This document shows, piece by piece, positions 56,208 to 64,000 of a stretch of DNA of 64,000 nt. A program made the translations under genes and the position numbers. The notes beneath the pieces are model-generated. The model was not told the DNA's origin. It saw only the letters and a list, made by a program, of their open reading frames with translations, and did not search any database. Numbering within the stretch: the first letter of the stretch is position 1; every line of letters begins with the position of its first letter. The DNA is from Brevibacillus laterosporus (GTDB lineage Bacteria > Bacillota > Bacilli > Brevibacillales > Brevibacillaceae), in NCBI RefSeq assembly GCF_030489605.1, contig NZ_JAUKFY010000009.1, positions 1 to 64,000 on the forward strand, read 5' to 3'.

Positions 56208-57038
56208 CTATAATTCCAAATGACTATCATTGGTGAAAAAATGAAGATTACAAAAGGTAATCATGTATGCTATAAAATTTCTTGCTTCTCGTGCTCTCTT
56301 TATTCTGGAAGAAAAATACGATGGCTCATTTTTTCTGTTACGAATTCTCATGCTTTCTTTAAGAAGCAAATGCCAGTCAGAGGGCAGAGCTTGAAGTGCA
56401 TGCTCTACCGCTTTGCCCTTTGGAATAATTTCTTGATACTCTAGGGTGTAATAAATTCGGCACAAGGTTACTACAGCGTCTTCAATCCACTCATCAAACA
56501 AGAAATAAATCCAGCTTTTCCCCTTTTTGGCCCAATATTCATTTATGTTATAATGCATTGTCGCATGAACATCCTGCCACTCTGTACCAATTCCTAATTC
56601 ATCTGTCTTTTTACCCGCAATCGTTATTCCATAATGCCTTAACATCCACCACGTCACATGATTACTATCCCAGTGCCCCTCTTTTTTAAAAACTCCACTA
56701 GCGCAGCATGGATAAGGCTGTAAGGATTTATTATCTCGTCCGATCTCCTCAAGGCTGATATACATACCGTCCAATTTTTGGGCAAGTGGATTATCCCGCT
56801 TAAGCTTATGATGCAGCTTGCTTACGATTTCAAGCTCTTCATCCGTTAATCTTCTTTTTACAATTGTCATGAAATCTATATCACTTTTATGTTCATCAAA
56901 TGCTGACAAAGCAATCGAACCATATAAATAAATTCCTTCTATCACATCAGTTAATTCAGACATTAATAAGCCACTATACTCTTGTAATAAAGGTCTAATC
57001 TTTTTTGGTATCTGTTCATCCATAGCTTGAATCCCCAT
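56208..57038 (-). CDS. aminoglycoside adenylyltransferase-like nucleotidyltransferase (DUF4111)
   Basis: A 276-residue protein with a Pol-beta nucleotidyltransferase motif GIYLYGSIALSAFDEHKSDIDFM (GS-x10-DxD) and a C-terminal helical domain including WIEDAVVTLCRIYYTLE and KAVEHALQALP, as in AadA-type enzymes. Family members adenylylate aminoglycosides such as spectinomycin/streptomycin; a resistance role here is possible but not shown. Start codon 57038 lacks a strong ribosome binding site; the Met at 57023 is an alternative. Confidence 0.8.
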   Translation of the reverse strand: MGIQAMDEQIPKKIRPLLQEYSGLLMSELTDVIEGIYLYGSIALSAFDEHKSDIDFMTIVKRRLTDEELEIVSKLHHKLKRDNPLAQKLDGMYISLEEIGRDNKSLQPYPCCASGVFKKEGHWDSNHVTWWMLRHYGITIAGKKTDELGIGTEWQDVHATMHYNINEYWAKKGKSWIYFLFDEWIEDAVVTLCRIYYTLEYQEIIPKGKAVEHALQALPSDWHLLLKESMRIRNRKNEPSYFSSRIKRAREARNFIAYMITFCNLHFFTNDSHLEL

Positions 57039-57254
57039 TTCTTTATTAGGTACCTACCAAATAATACACAAAATATTTGCATTATTCTACTTTGTTATGC
57101 TATATTCTATAAAATAATAAATATTATTACAAAAGGAGTTTGCATATGAAGCCGAATAAGAAGTAACGTGTTGTCAGCTTCTTTAAAGCACGAGCACCGC
57201 CTCCATATCCGATCATTTTAGCATTATGAAAATGAAAATATGGAGGAATCAATC

Positions 57255-57812
57255 ATGAGTAAACCAGAAATGCATATTGCCTTAGTCTGCGGGCCTGATT
57301 CTGATATGGATACACAAGCAATCCGAGCTGCTTTGGAGTATTTTGGCGCAAGAGTCTTTACGTATTGGATAGGCAGACCAAATGATTTCACTGCCGTCTT
57401 ATCGGGTGAGGACTTATATCCCAATACTGACATGATTATTCTCAACTTCCATGGAGATGAAGGGAAATTTATCATGCCGGAGCTAGGAGAAGACGTGTAT
57501 GATGCAGATGAGGTGTCAGGTAACTTTGGTCCAGAGGAAATTTCCCGGTTTGCCAGATTGGAAGGGAAAATCGTTGTTGCCAACGGATGTTCCTTAGGCG
57601 ATCCTGAACTGGCAAAAGCATTCCTACAATGTGGATGCCAAACGTATATTGGCCCAGACGACTATCCAGATGGAAATGCTGCGTTACTATTTGTTTTGCG
57701 ATTCTTCTATGAGATCATCCAAAATAGGAAAAGCATTCAAGAAGCCTTCCAAGCAAGCAAGGCGATGGATGATGAGAACATGTCGATGTATCAAATCTAT
57801 GAAAAACCGTAG
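57255..57812 (+). CDS. small protein with caspase-like His/Cys motifs
   Basis: About 185 residues, no signal peptide. MIILNFHGDEGKF and KIVVANGCSLGDPELAKAFL place a His-Gly and a Cys in the strand-end positions and spacing of clan CD (caspase/CHAT) peptidases, and AALLFVLRFFYEII follows as the next helix. It lacks any extra domain. The start at 57255 has GGAGG eight bases upstream; 57240 reads this site as codons. I recognise no named family. A terminator follows. Confidence 0.65.
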   Translation: MSKPEMHIALVCGPDSDMDTQAIRAALEYFGARVFTYWIGRPNDFTAVLSGEDLYPNTDMIILNFHGDEGKFIMPELGEDVYDADEVSGNFGPEEISRFARLEGKIVVANGCSLGDPELAKAFLQCGCQTYIGPDDYPDGNAALLFVLRFFYEIIQNRKSIQEAFQASKAMDDENMSMYQIYEKP

Positions 57813-57849
57813 ATAGCTCATAATCACAAAACAAATGAATCCAGCATAT

Positions 57850-57880
57850 AAAAAGCCCTGATCTGCTTCAGGGCTTTTTT
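57850..57880 (+). terminator. terminator after caspase-like gene
   Basis: AAAAAGCCCTGA-tctgct-TCAGGGCTTTTT, 12-base perfect stem. Confidence 0.9.
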
Positions 57881-57882
57881 AC

Positions 57883-58132
57883 GTCCTATAAATTGTCTTT
57901 TAGAGAATCGCAGTTATTATTTGTTGGAGTGTTCTTTTTTCTCACGTATTTACTGCATTATTCCCCTCATATACTATCTCCTTTCACTTTTTAGAATATT
58001 CAAATATTTATTCCGACAAGCAATGTACGATGCCTTACATATTGAATCGTTATGAAAATGATTTTGCGCACAACGAGACCAAAAGTAATGAGAATAACGA
58101 AAAGACCTAAAAATGTTACATAGAAACAGAAT
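57883..58132. other. intergenic region, nothing recognised
   Basis: AT-rich, between convergent genes; no frame or strong structure seen. Confidence 0.6.
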
Positions 58133-58612
58133 CTAGTTTGAATCCGACCACCCTTTGCATACATCAATCCACTGTATATATTGTGAATATTCTTCTAATT
58201 CTTCGATCGTTAATTCAATGGCACTATTTGCACTACCGCAAGCAGGAAAAACCGTTGTAAAGCGTTTCAGTGATTGATCTAGATAAACCTCAGCACCTTT
58301 ATTGACCGCAAACGGGCATACACCGCCTACAGCATGACCAATTAGGGTTTCCACTTCACTTGCGTCAAGCATTTTCGCTTTTTCCCCAAACTGGCGTTTA
58401 TATTTCTGATTGTCAATTTTGCCGTCACCTGCTGCAACTATCAGTATAACCCTGCCCTCTAATGTAAAAGAAAGTGTTTTTGCGATTCTCTGTGGCTCAC
58501 AGTGTAAGGCTTGTGCTGCCAGTTCTACTGTTGCACTGGATTTTGGAACCTCTATAATTCTATCTTCCATATCATATTGTGCAAAATATAATTTGACTCT
58601 TTCTAGCGACAT
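58133..58612 (-). CDS. YbaK/EbsC family aminoacyl-tRNA deacylase
   Basis: A 159-residue single-domain editing protein; VELAAQALHCEPQRIAKTLSF, IGHAVGGVCPFAVNKGAEVYLDQSL and FPACGSANSAIELTIEEL are the YbaK/ProX signatures, with the substrate-binding GxxPF variant GGVCPF. Family members hydrolyse mischarged Cys- or Ala-tRNA(Pro). GGGAAGGAAAG precedes the ATG. Confidence 0.9.
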   Translation of the reverse strand: MSLERVKLYFAQYDMEDRIIEVPKSSATVELAAQALHCEPQRIAKTLSFTLEGRVILIVAAGDGKIDNQKYKRQFGEKAKMLDASEVETLIGHAVGGVCPFAVNKGAEVYLDQSLKRFTTVFPACGSANSAIELTIEELEEYSQYIQWIDVCKGWSDSN

Positions 58613-58751
58613 CTTTCCTTCCCATCCTTTTTGCAGATTTTAAAATTTATTACTTGGCTAGACAGCAATTTCAACTCCTCGATTCTTATTTGTCCTGATT
58701 ATAACATCGAAATCGTATGGCTAAAATGTTAAAATTGTATGCAAGACAATT

Positions 58752-59512
58752 ATCAGGAGGCTCATTGCGGGAGATGCATTAGGAATGCTGCCAGGTCAGT
58801 TAGATTTTGTTTGCAGAAGAAACAATATTCAAGGTATATATGTAAATCCCTCCTGTAACAACCCGACCACAGTTACCATGGCTATCAATCGGCGGAAGGA
58901 TATTGCAGAAGTGATTAAGCAATATAAGCTTATATTGCTAGAAGATGACACTTATTCGTTCCTCGCTCCGAAAGATTGTGTACCAATCTCTCATTATGTA
59001 CCAGATCAGTTCGTTTACATGCACAGCATTGCTAAATCCATAAGCTCAGGAATGAGAGTCGGGTTTCTGGCATATGCAAATCAGTTTTCCGATCAAATCG
59101 CTCGTGGAATTTTTAATATTAATATTAAGACATCTGCGTTAAATGCGGAGGTTATAACCGAGCTAATTAACACAGGTGCTGCTGATAAGATCATTTCACA
59201 AAAAAAAGAAATTGCGAAAGAGCGTAATCTTATCTATTCTACATTCTTTAAAATGAGTAATCCTCATGAAAGTCCCTCAGTTTTTTCCGTTGGCTTCCAC
59301 TAGAGCATAAGTATCAACCAAAGCAGTTTGAGCAGGCAATTTTAGCTCAGGGGATTCGTGTCTATCATTCTTCTCGGTTTTTAGTCAGGGAAGAGGAATC
59401 TAGACAATTTGTTCGAATCTCCTTAACGTCTGTCACAAATTCTGAGGAGTTGAAGACAGGTCTTTCCATACTTAAAAATTTCCTGCTTACCGAAAATGAA
59501 CACCGCCTCTAA
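58752..59512 (+). pseudogene. MocR-type regulator/aminotransferase, truncated and frameshifted
   Basis: The frame from about 58752 reads GMLPGQLDFVCRRNNIQGIYVNPSCNNPT, then LLEDDTYSFLA and MHSIAKSISSGMRVGFL (PLP lysine in SIAKS), clear fold-I aminotransferase blocks of MocR proteins. The N-terminal HTH and linker are absent. Reading stops at about 59303 and continues in another frame (PLEHKYQPKQFEQAILAQG ... RISLTSVTNSEEL) to 59512. It is therefore broken at least twice. Confidence 0.8.
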
Positions 59513-59559
59513 CACACGCCATACGTAAGCCCGTTCACCGCTACAAAGGCAGGAACAGC

Positions 59560-59601
59560 AAAAAGTCGATTATCCTTAGCATACAGGAAATCGACTTTTT
59601 A
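59560..59601. terminator. bidirectional terminator
   Basis: AAAAAGTCGATT / AATCGACTTTTT, 12-base stem, between the MocR remnant and the NSS transporter (both read toward it). Confidence 0.8.
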
Positions 59602-59715
59602 CTGTTTTATGATTTACTCAATGTGTTTTTAAAATACTGGCTGTACCCCTATCCTATTTTAAGGAAAGGATTGGAAAAATACATAACGTCAGAATTTTAC
59701 AGAATATTTAAACTC

Positions 59716-61062
59716 TTAAAACTGAATAATACCAACCGCATTCAAGAAAACAATAATAATCGCAACTGGAGCAACAAATCGAAGCAAGAATGCCCAGCAA
59801 GTAAACAGGGTCTTTCCGTAGTTTCCACCTACGAAGAATTCAGCTTCCAGTATCTTTTTCTCCATTTTAAACGATACGAAAATACTAATCAGCAAAGCTC
59901 CAAGCGGCATTAAAATATTAAGTGATAAAAAGTCTACTGCATCAAAAATATTTTTTCCAAAGATTGTAATATCACTCCATATACCAAATGAAAGTGCTGA
60001 CGGAATACCTACTAAGAAAATGCAAAGCCCCATTACCCATGCTAATTTTTTTCTTCTTTCCTGCTGTCCATTCGCTAGCGCTGAAACAACTGTTTCAAGC
60101 AAAGAAAATGCAGATGTTAAAGTTGCAAAGGTGAATAGTGCAAGAAATACGGTTAAGAAGAAGCTTCCAAATGGAATTTGGCTAAACACGGATGGCAAAA
60201 TGATAAATAGCAATCCCGGTCCCTCTGTTGGTTCCACTCCCAATGAAAATACTGCTGGAAAAATAGCAAGGCCGGCAAAAAGAGAAACAAATAAATTCAA
60301 TCCAACAATCGTTATGGCTGATCGTGGCAAGCTTTCTTTTTTATTTAAATAAGAGCTATAGGTAACCATAATGGAAATCCCAATGCTAATCGCAAAGAAT
60401 GATTGACCCATCGCGAATAAAATACTTTCCGAAGTAATTTTTGAGAAATCAGGCTGTAAGAAAAACGTAACACCCTTCATTGCGCCATCAAGTGTTAATG
60501 AACGAATAATAAGAGCCAAAAATAGAATGAACAATGCTGGCAGCATGTATTTACTTGCTTTTTCAATTCCATTTTGTACACCTTTTGATACAACAAATAT
60601 CGTAATAAACATAAAAGCAAAATGCCCGATAACGGCCCAAACTGGGTTCCCAATTGTTTCTGTAAATAGCGCGGCATAATTTTGCTGTGGTGCAATAATC
60701 TGTCCTGTAATTCCTCTGAATAAATAGATTAATATCCAACCACCTACAACACTGTAGAATGATAGCAAGATAAAGCAAGTACCTACACCAAGCCGTCCAA
60801 TCCAGTGCCACCCTGTATTTGGTGCAATATTTTCAAAAGCTTGAATTGCTTGTTTTTGTGTGCTGCGACCTATCATAAATTCAGCTATCAATAGCGGAAG
60901 ACCTATTAATACAGTAAACAAGATAAAGATTAAAAAGAATGCCCCTCCCCCGCTCTTTCCAGCAATATACGGAAACTTCCATATTGCGCCAAGACCAATC
61001 GCAGAGCCTGCTGCAGCCATGATAAATCCTAATTTCGACGTCCATTGCTCCGTCTGTTTCAT
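59716..61062 (-). CDS. sodium-dependent NSS-family transporter (probable leucine)
   Basis: A 448-residue neurotransmitter:sodium symporter with about 11-12 hydrophobic segments. The start [40 protein letters not shown] is the sodium- and substrate-binding helix 1 of LeuT relatives, and [14 protein letters not shown] is helix 6. An upstream T-box with a Leu-type specifier suggests branched-chain (leucine) uptake. GGGGGAAATGGA precedes the ATG. Confidence 0.9.
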   Translation of the reverse strand: MKQTEQWTSKLGFIMAAAGSAIGLGAIWKFPYIAGKSGGGAFFLIFILFTVLIGLPLLIAEFMIGRSTQKQAIQAFENIAPNTGWHWIGRLGVGTCFILLSFYSVVGGWILIYLFRGITGQIIAPQQNYAALFTETIGNPVWAVIGHFAFMFITIFVVSKGVQNGIEKASKYMLPALFILFLALIIRSLTLDGAMKGVTFFLQPDFSKITSESILFAMGQSFFAISIGISIMVTYSSYLNKKESLPRSAITIVGLNLFVSLFAGLAIFPAVFSLGVEPTEGPGLLFIILPSVFSQIPFGSFFLTVFLALFTFATLTSAFSLLETVVSALANGQQERRKKLAWVMGLCIFLVGIPSALSFGIWSDITIFGKNIFDAVDFLSLNILMPLGALLISIFVSFKMEKKILEAEFFVGGNYGKTLFTCWAFLLRFVAPVAIIIVFLNAVGIIQF

Positions 61063-61144
61063 TCCATTTCCCCCTAATTAAATTACTTTATATGAATAAA
61101 CATATTATTGATCAATCAAAAAAACCTCCATTCTTCCTGTATAA

Positions 61145-61430
61145 AATAAAAAAGGCCTGGCATCTCTTTATATAAAGAGACGCCAAGCCATTTACTTAAC
61201 GCGGTACCACTCTTATTGATTCCATAATGAATCCACCTTAGTAGTAATCGTTTGATTACAAACCTGATATCGAAGGTTAGTCGTTAAGATTTACTAAGAA
61301 GTATACTTCCGTTCCACCTTACTGCTCCTAGGCGAGTTCAAGATGTCATTTGACTATGTCGCACCAACCCATAGCTCTCTGTACAAATACATGACTTTAC
61401 TACTCCTATTCATCGCATTCAATATTCCGA
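61145..61430 (-). promoter_or_regulatory. T-box riboswitch, leucine-type specifier (NSS transporter)
   Basis: The core AGAGTGGTACCGCG is at 61200-61213. Stem I elements AGAGAGCTATGGGTTGGTGCGA are near 61355-61382. In GAACTCGCCTAGGAGC the specifier position, aligned with the ilvA leader, is CTC (61334-61336), a leucine codon. The terminator follows. Confidence 0.88.
61150..61190 (-). terminator. T-box-controlled terminator of NSS gene
   Basis: GGCTTGGCGTCTCTTTA pairs with TAAAGAGATGCCAGGCC (few G-U), followed by TTTTTTATTTT, about 85 bases before the start. Confidence 0.88.
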
Positions 61431-61893
61431 ATATATTTCCCTTTGAAATTACTACGAATTATACTAAGGTATATATACGACTGTCAAGCACGATATTCAT
61501 TTTTTTGTCAAAAAAAATTTAACAAAAAAGAATTTATCATTCATTAGAGATTAGATGATAGTCTCCTTTTCAAAGGGGCATCCGATTAAAAAACTAGAAT
61601 TCATTGATGTTCAAACTGTAGAGCGTGGCCATTCAACCTGACAAAAGGGATTTATCAGACTCAGGTAGAAGTTATTTATAAGCAAGCAAAAACATCACCC
61701 ACGATTCGCTTGGAGACACACGATTGCAACACCATAGCAAATAGGGGGCAAGAACAGCCTGTCATGACGACCAGACCGGAAGCATTTATTAACAAGGATT
61801 CCAAAAAATCATGTCAGAACATTCAAACAAACAGATTGGCGTTGCAGTGGACTAGCTTGCCCTTTGATTCAAATACATATCTGGAGGAGAAAT
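61431..61893. other. intergenic region, no clear gene
   Basis: About 460 bases. A frame overlapping 61710-61949 has no ribosome binding site or recognisable domain and runs into the GNAT gene in another frame; I treat it as non-coding. Confidence 0.55.
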
Positions 61894-62436
61894 ATGGCTA
61901 TCACCTATTGGACAGGGAAAAAGATTACGTTAAGAGCATTGGAGCCTGAGGATGAGAGTATTTTTGATTTATTAGATGATGAAATCCTGCGAAATATGAA
62001 TTCACTCTACTTTCCTCGTTCCCAAGCAAAAAGAAAGGAATGGATAGAGGAACAAGCTGAGGAAGAAGACGAGTTTCGATTTATTGCCATAGATCAGAAC
62101 AATGAGGTTGTAGGCATGATCGAAACCTTTGATTGTGATAGGAGAAATGGTACGTTCGATTACTATTTAGCCGTCTTTGATCCTCATCGGGGCAAAGGCT
62201 ATGCAACAGAGATGATCGTGATGGTTATGCGATTTTTCTTTTTAGAACTGTCCTATCAAAAAGTGAACACTACCGTTTATTCGTTTAATAAGCCTTCTAT
62301 CTGCATGCATGAAAAACTAGGATTCGTTAAAGAAGGACAGCTACGAAATATCATTTTTACAAAAGGAGCCTATTATGACGGCATCTGCTTCGGAATGACA
62401 AGACAGGAGTTCGAAACTTTATACGGTAATGACTGA
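61894..62436 (+). CDS. GNAT family N-acetyltransferase
   Basis: About 180 residues with a RimJ/L-type layout: GKKITLRALEPEDESIFDLL, HRGKGYATEMIVMVMRFFF (acetyl-CoA loop) and NTTVYSFNKPSICMHEKLGFVKEG. The ATG at 61894 has GGAGGAG; 61864 reads this site as codons. Acceptor unknown; similar enzymes acetylate spermidine, ribosomal proteins or antibiotics. Confidence 0.88.
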   Translation: MAITYWTGKKITLRALEPEDESIFDLLDDEILRNMNSLYFPRSQAKRKEWIEEQAEEEDEFRFIAIDQNNEVVGMIETFDCDRRNGTFDYYLAVFDPHRGKGYATEMIVMVMRFFFLELSYQKVNTTVYSFNKPSICMHEKLGFVKEGQLRNIIFTKGAYYDGICFGMTRQEFETLYGND

Positions 62437-62465
62437 TATTCTTTGATAGGGTACTCTCCCAAAAT

Positions 62466-62508
62466 AAAAAACACCCCGCCAGAGCATTAGCTCTGTAAGT
62501 GGGGTGTT
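62466..62508 (-). terminator. terminator after siderophore-binding protein gene
   Basis: AACACCCC ... CAGAG/CTCTG ... GGGGTGTT stem, followed by TTTTTATTTT on the minus strand; also near the GNAT stop. Confidence 0.8.
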
Positions 62509-62518
62509 AATGCGTTCG

Positions 62519-63499
62519 CTACTTTTTATTTTCCTTGCTTCTTTCCAGTAGCATGTCAACGATTAGATCAATCTGTCCAGTAATAGCGATTGGATCATAG
62601 CGATAAAACGTATCAAAATCGTTATAGAATAACGTATTGTTTTTAGAAGCTTTTAGATTTTTCCAAACAGCTGAGGATTTTAATTGCTCAAATGCTTCTC
62701 CCTTTTTCTCAGGATCATAGGTTGTCAAGAACATGTAATCAGCAGCATATTGCGGCAGCATTTCCATGGATAGCTGCAGCGTCTGTTCCTCTGTTTTGTT
62801 CTTGGCATGCGGCATTGTAAGCTTCAGTGCGTTGTAGATTGCCTGTCCGCCTCGACCAGCGTTGTCTCCGAAAATCCACAGCTCTCCCTTATCGGTCAGC
62901 TCATAAAGTCCAAAGGTAGCATTCTCGTCAATAACACCCTTTAGCTTCTCGCGACCCTCCGCAGCCTTTTTATCAAATGCAGCGATAAATTCCTCTGCCT
63001 TTTCCTTTTCGCCGACAATGTCCCCAAACAATCTGACTGTTTCATAGATGTTAGCGGCCGTCCCATATGGGATGTGCAGGGTAGGAGCAATTTTGGATAA
63101 TGCTTCATAGTTTTCATCCTTCATAACAACAATCAAATCAGGCTTTAGCTGCAATGTTTTCTCTGTACTAATAGGCTCTCCGATATCAGTAGCCCCTTTG
63201 AGGAGATCGGTTAAGAAGGGATTTTTGAAAGCAGTTGGCTCAACACCGACAACATTTGCCCCCACAGAAAGCAATTCCCCACCGTAAAAATCAGTAACGA
63301 TTCGTTTTGGCTTTACTGGAATTTTGACAACTCCCTTTTTAGTCTCAAAACTGCGCATTCCCTCAGCAGCGGTTTCTGTTTCCTTTGCTGCAGAAGCACC
63401 ATTGCTTGTTGTGCTACTTGTGTTGCCGCAAGCAGTCATCAAAACCAACAGCATGATAAGCATCGCTGTAATGAAGAAAAATGATTTTTTCCTTAACAT
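62519..63499 (-). CDS. iron-siderophore ABC transporter substrate-binding lipoprotein
   Basis: A 326-residue FecB/FhuD-type binding protein anchored by a lipoprotein signal (LVLMTACGN; Cys near residue 24). RIVTDFYGGELLSVGANVVGVEPT, KPDLIVVMKDENYEALSKIAPT and the long-helix region KAEEFIAAFDKKAAEGREKLKG are typical of class III binding proteins. The ATG at 63499 follows GGGGAGGC. No permease or ATPase is adjacent on this side; a perfect Fur box lies upstream. Confidence 0.92.
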   Translation of the reverse strand: MLRKKSFFFITAMLIMLLVLMTACGNTSSTTSNGASAAKETETAAEGMRSFETKKGVVKIPVKPKRIVTDFYGGELLSVGANVVGVEPTAFKNPFLTDLLKGATDIGEPISTEKTLQLKPDLIVVMKDENYEALSKIAPTLHIPYGTAANIYETVRLFGDIVGEKEKAEEFIAAFDKKAAEGREKLKGVIDENATFGLYELTDKGELWIFGDNAGRGGQAIYNALKLTMPHAKNKTEEQTLQLSMEMLPQYAADYMFLTTYDPEKKGEAFEQLKSSAVWKNLKASKNNTLFYNDFDTFYRYDPIAITGQIDLIVDMLLERSKENKK

Positions 63500-63531
63500 G
63501 GAGCCTCCCCTATATGTACTAACAAGATTTT

Positions 63532-63546
63532 TGATAATGATTATCA
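63532..63546. promoter_or_regulatory. Fur box of siderophore-binding protein gene
   Basis: TGATAATGATTATCA, a perfect 7-1-7 Fur box, 33 bases before the start codon. Confidence 0.9.
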
Positions 63547-63620
63547 TTTTCGTAGTAAATGTATCAGACAACGATATCTAGTGTCAATATGCAGATTCCA
63601 CTGAATAACAAAACCCAAAA

Positions 63621-64000
63621 TCATATTCCCCGTATTAGCTTTTCAGCCCTTTTATCCTTTTTCATTTCTCGACTTGAATCTGTATAATCAGTCCATGAGT
63701 CCAGGATTACTCTTGGCTCTGCCTCAATTATATCTTTTGCCTTTTCTAAATTCCCTTGTTTGAAAGCAGCGATAATGGAGATTAAATCCGTACGATCTAA
63801 CAATTTTACATGGTTAACCCCCGCCAAAGTCTCACATGAATCCGTATATGCAGATGTTGCAATCAAAATGGACTTTTTCGCTTTATAAAATCTCATTGAG
63901 GAATATACCTCTTGCACACCACTAATTCCTACTAAATTATCAATCTTATAACGTTTTGCTTGCACGACATTACGAATCCCAGAGCGATCTGTAAAAACTA
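63621..64000 (-). CDS. Mrr-type restriction endonuclease domain protein (partial)
   Basis: The gene runs off the right window edge; only the C-terminal 126 or so residues are seen. TDRSGIRNVVQAKRYK contains the QAK catalytic motif of Mrr_cat nucleases, followed by GISGVQEVYSSMRFYKAKKSILIATSAYTDSC and VKLLDRTDLISII, the normal C-terminal blocks. These enzymes cut modified DNA or act as maintenance nucleases; the N-terminal domains needed to tell are outside the window. Confidence 0.85.
   Translation of the reverse strand, partial: VFTDRSGIRNVVQAKRYKIDNLVGISGVQEVYSSMRFYKAKKSILIATSAYTDSCETLAGVNHVKLLDRTDLISIIAAFKQGNLEKAKDIIEAEPRVILDSWTDYTDSSREMKKDKRAEKLIRGI

Noticed and set aside
56107-56223. 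Small frame with a hydrophobic segment (MAEMVHEYVIVIFIIIILVN)
   Set aside because: No convincing ribosome binding site or promoter placement, and it overlaps the end of the nucleotidyltransferase gene; could be reconsidered if conserved.

Overview
The window looks like a chromosomal segment of an endospore-forming, low-GC Gram-positive bacterium of the order Bacillales. A Brevibacillus (B. laterosporus-like) origin is my best guess. That rests on gene content: a RocR/sigma-54 arginine regulon, two T-box leaders, a preQ1-I riboswitch, a BclA-type collagen-like spore-surface protein, futalosine-pathway menaquinone genes, a minimal TatA-TatC pair and a peptide/polyketide-style cluster. I could not run a database search, so the genus is an inference. 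No rRNA, tRNA, CRISPR array or intact insertion sequence was seen.

Left part (1-33 kb) is mostly core metabolism. It holds ackA with an FNR/CRP-like palindrome at its promoter, then phoX-tatA-tatC behind tandem PhoP-box-like repeats. The queuosine precursor operon queC-queD-queE-queF follows a preQ1-I aptamer. Next come cysC divergent from a propeller-like protein, an aldo/keto reductase, an ECF sigma factor with its membrane anti-sigma factor, and the arginine-catabolic group rocD / rocR / rocE with sigma-54 promoters and GCAAA..TTTGC palindromes. They are followed by ilvA with an Ile T-box, tcyP, small genes, the collagen-like protein, a GH18-like protein, glsA, mqnB-mqnD, a YdjM-like protein and an M24 peptidase.

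From 33.2 to 34.6 kb lies a stretch of gene remnants (HAD phosphatase, MocR regulator, GNAT). Next to it, on the minus strand, is the most unusual locus: a 14-gene unit (48.9 down to 34.7 kb) with one recognisable promoter and one terminator. It encodes a ketosynthase with a Cys-less truncated partner, a three-gene ABC exporter, a MupA/BtrO-type luciferase-like monooxygenase, a free-standing acyl carrier protein, a seryl-tRNA-synthetase-like amino acid:carrier-protein ligase, an aldehyde dehydrogenase-like enzyme, a ThDP enzyme, two BtrH-like proteins around a beta-sandwich protein, and a stand-alone AMP ligase. I read it as an uncharacterised pathway that loads an amino acid on a carrier protein, modifies and extends it, transfers it to an acceptor and exports the product.

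The right part has a radical SAM/SPASM gene and an AraC regulator with two fused ABC half-transporters (YbtA/YbtPQ-like) behind a Fur-box-like site. A separate Fur-boxed siderophore-binding lipoprotein lies near 63 kb. Also present are a nucleotidyltransferase, a small protein with caspase-like His/Cys motifs, a YbaK protein, a broken MocR gene, a Leu T-box-controlled NSS transporter, a GNAT gene and, running off the window edge, an Mrr-type nuclease gene.
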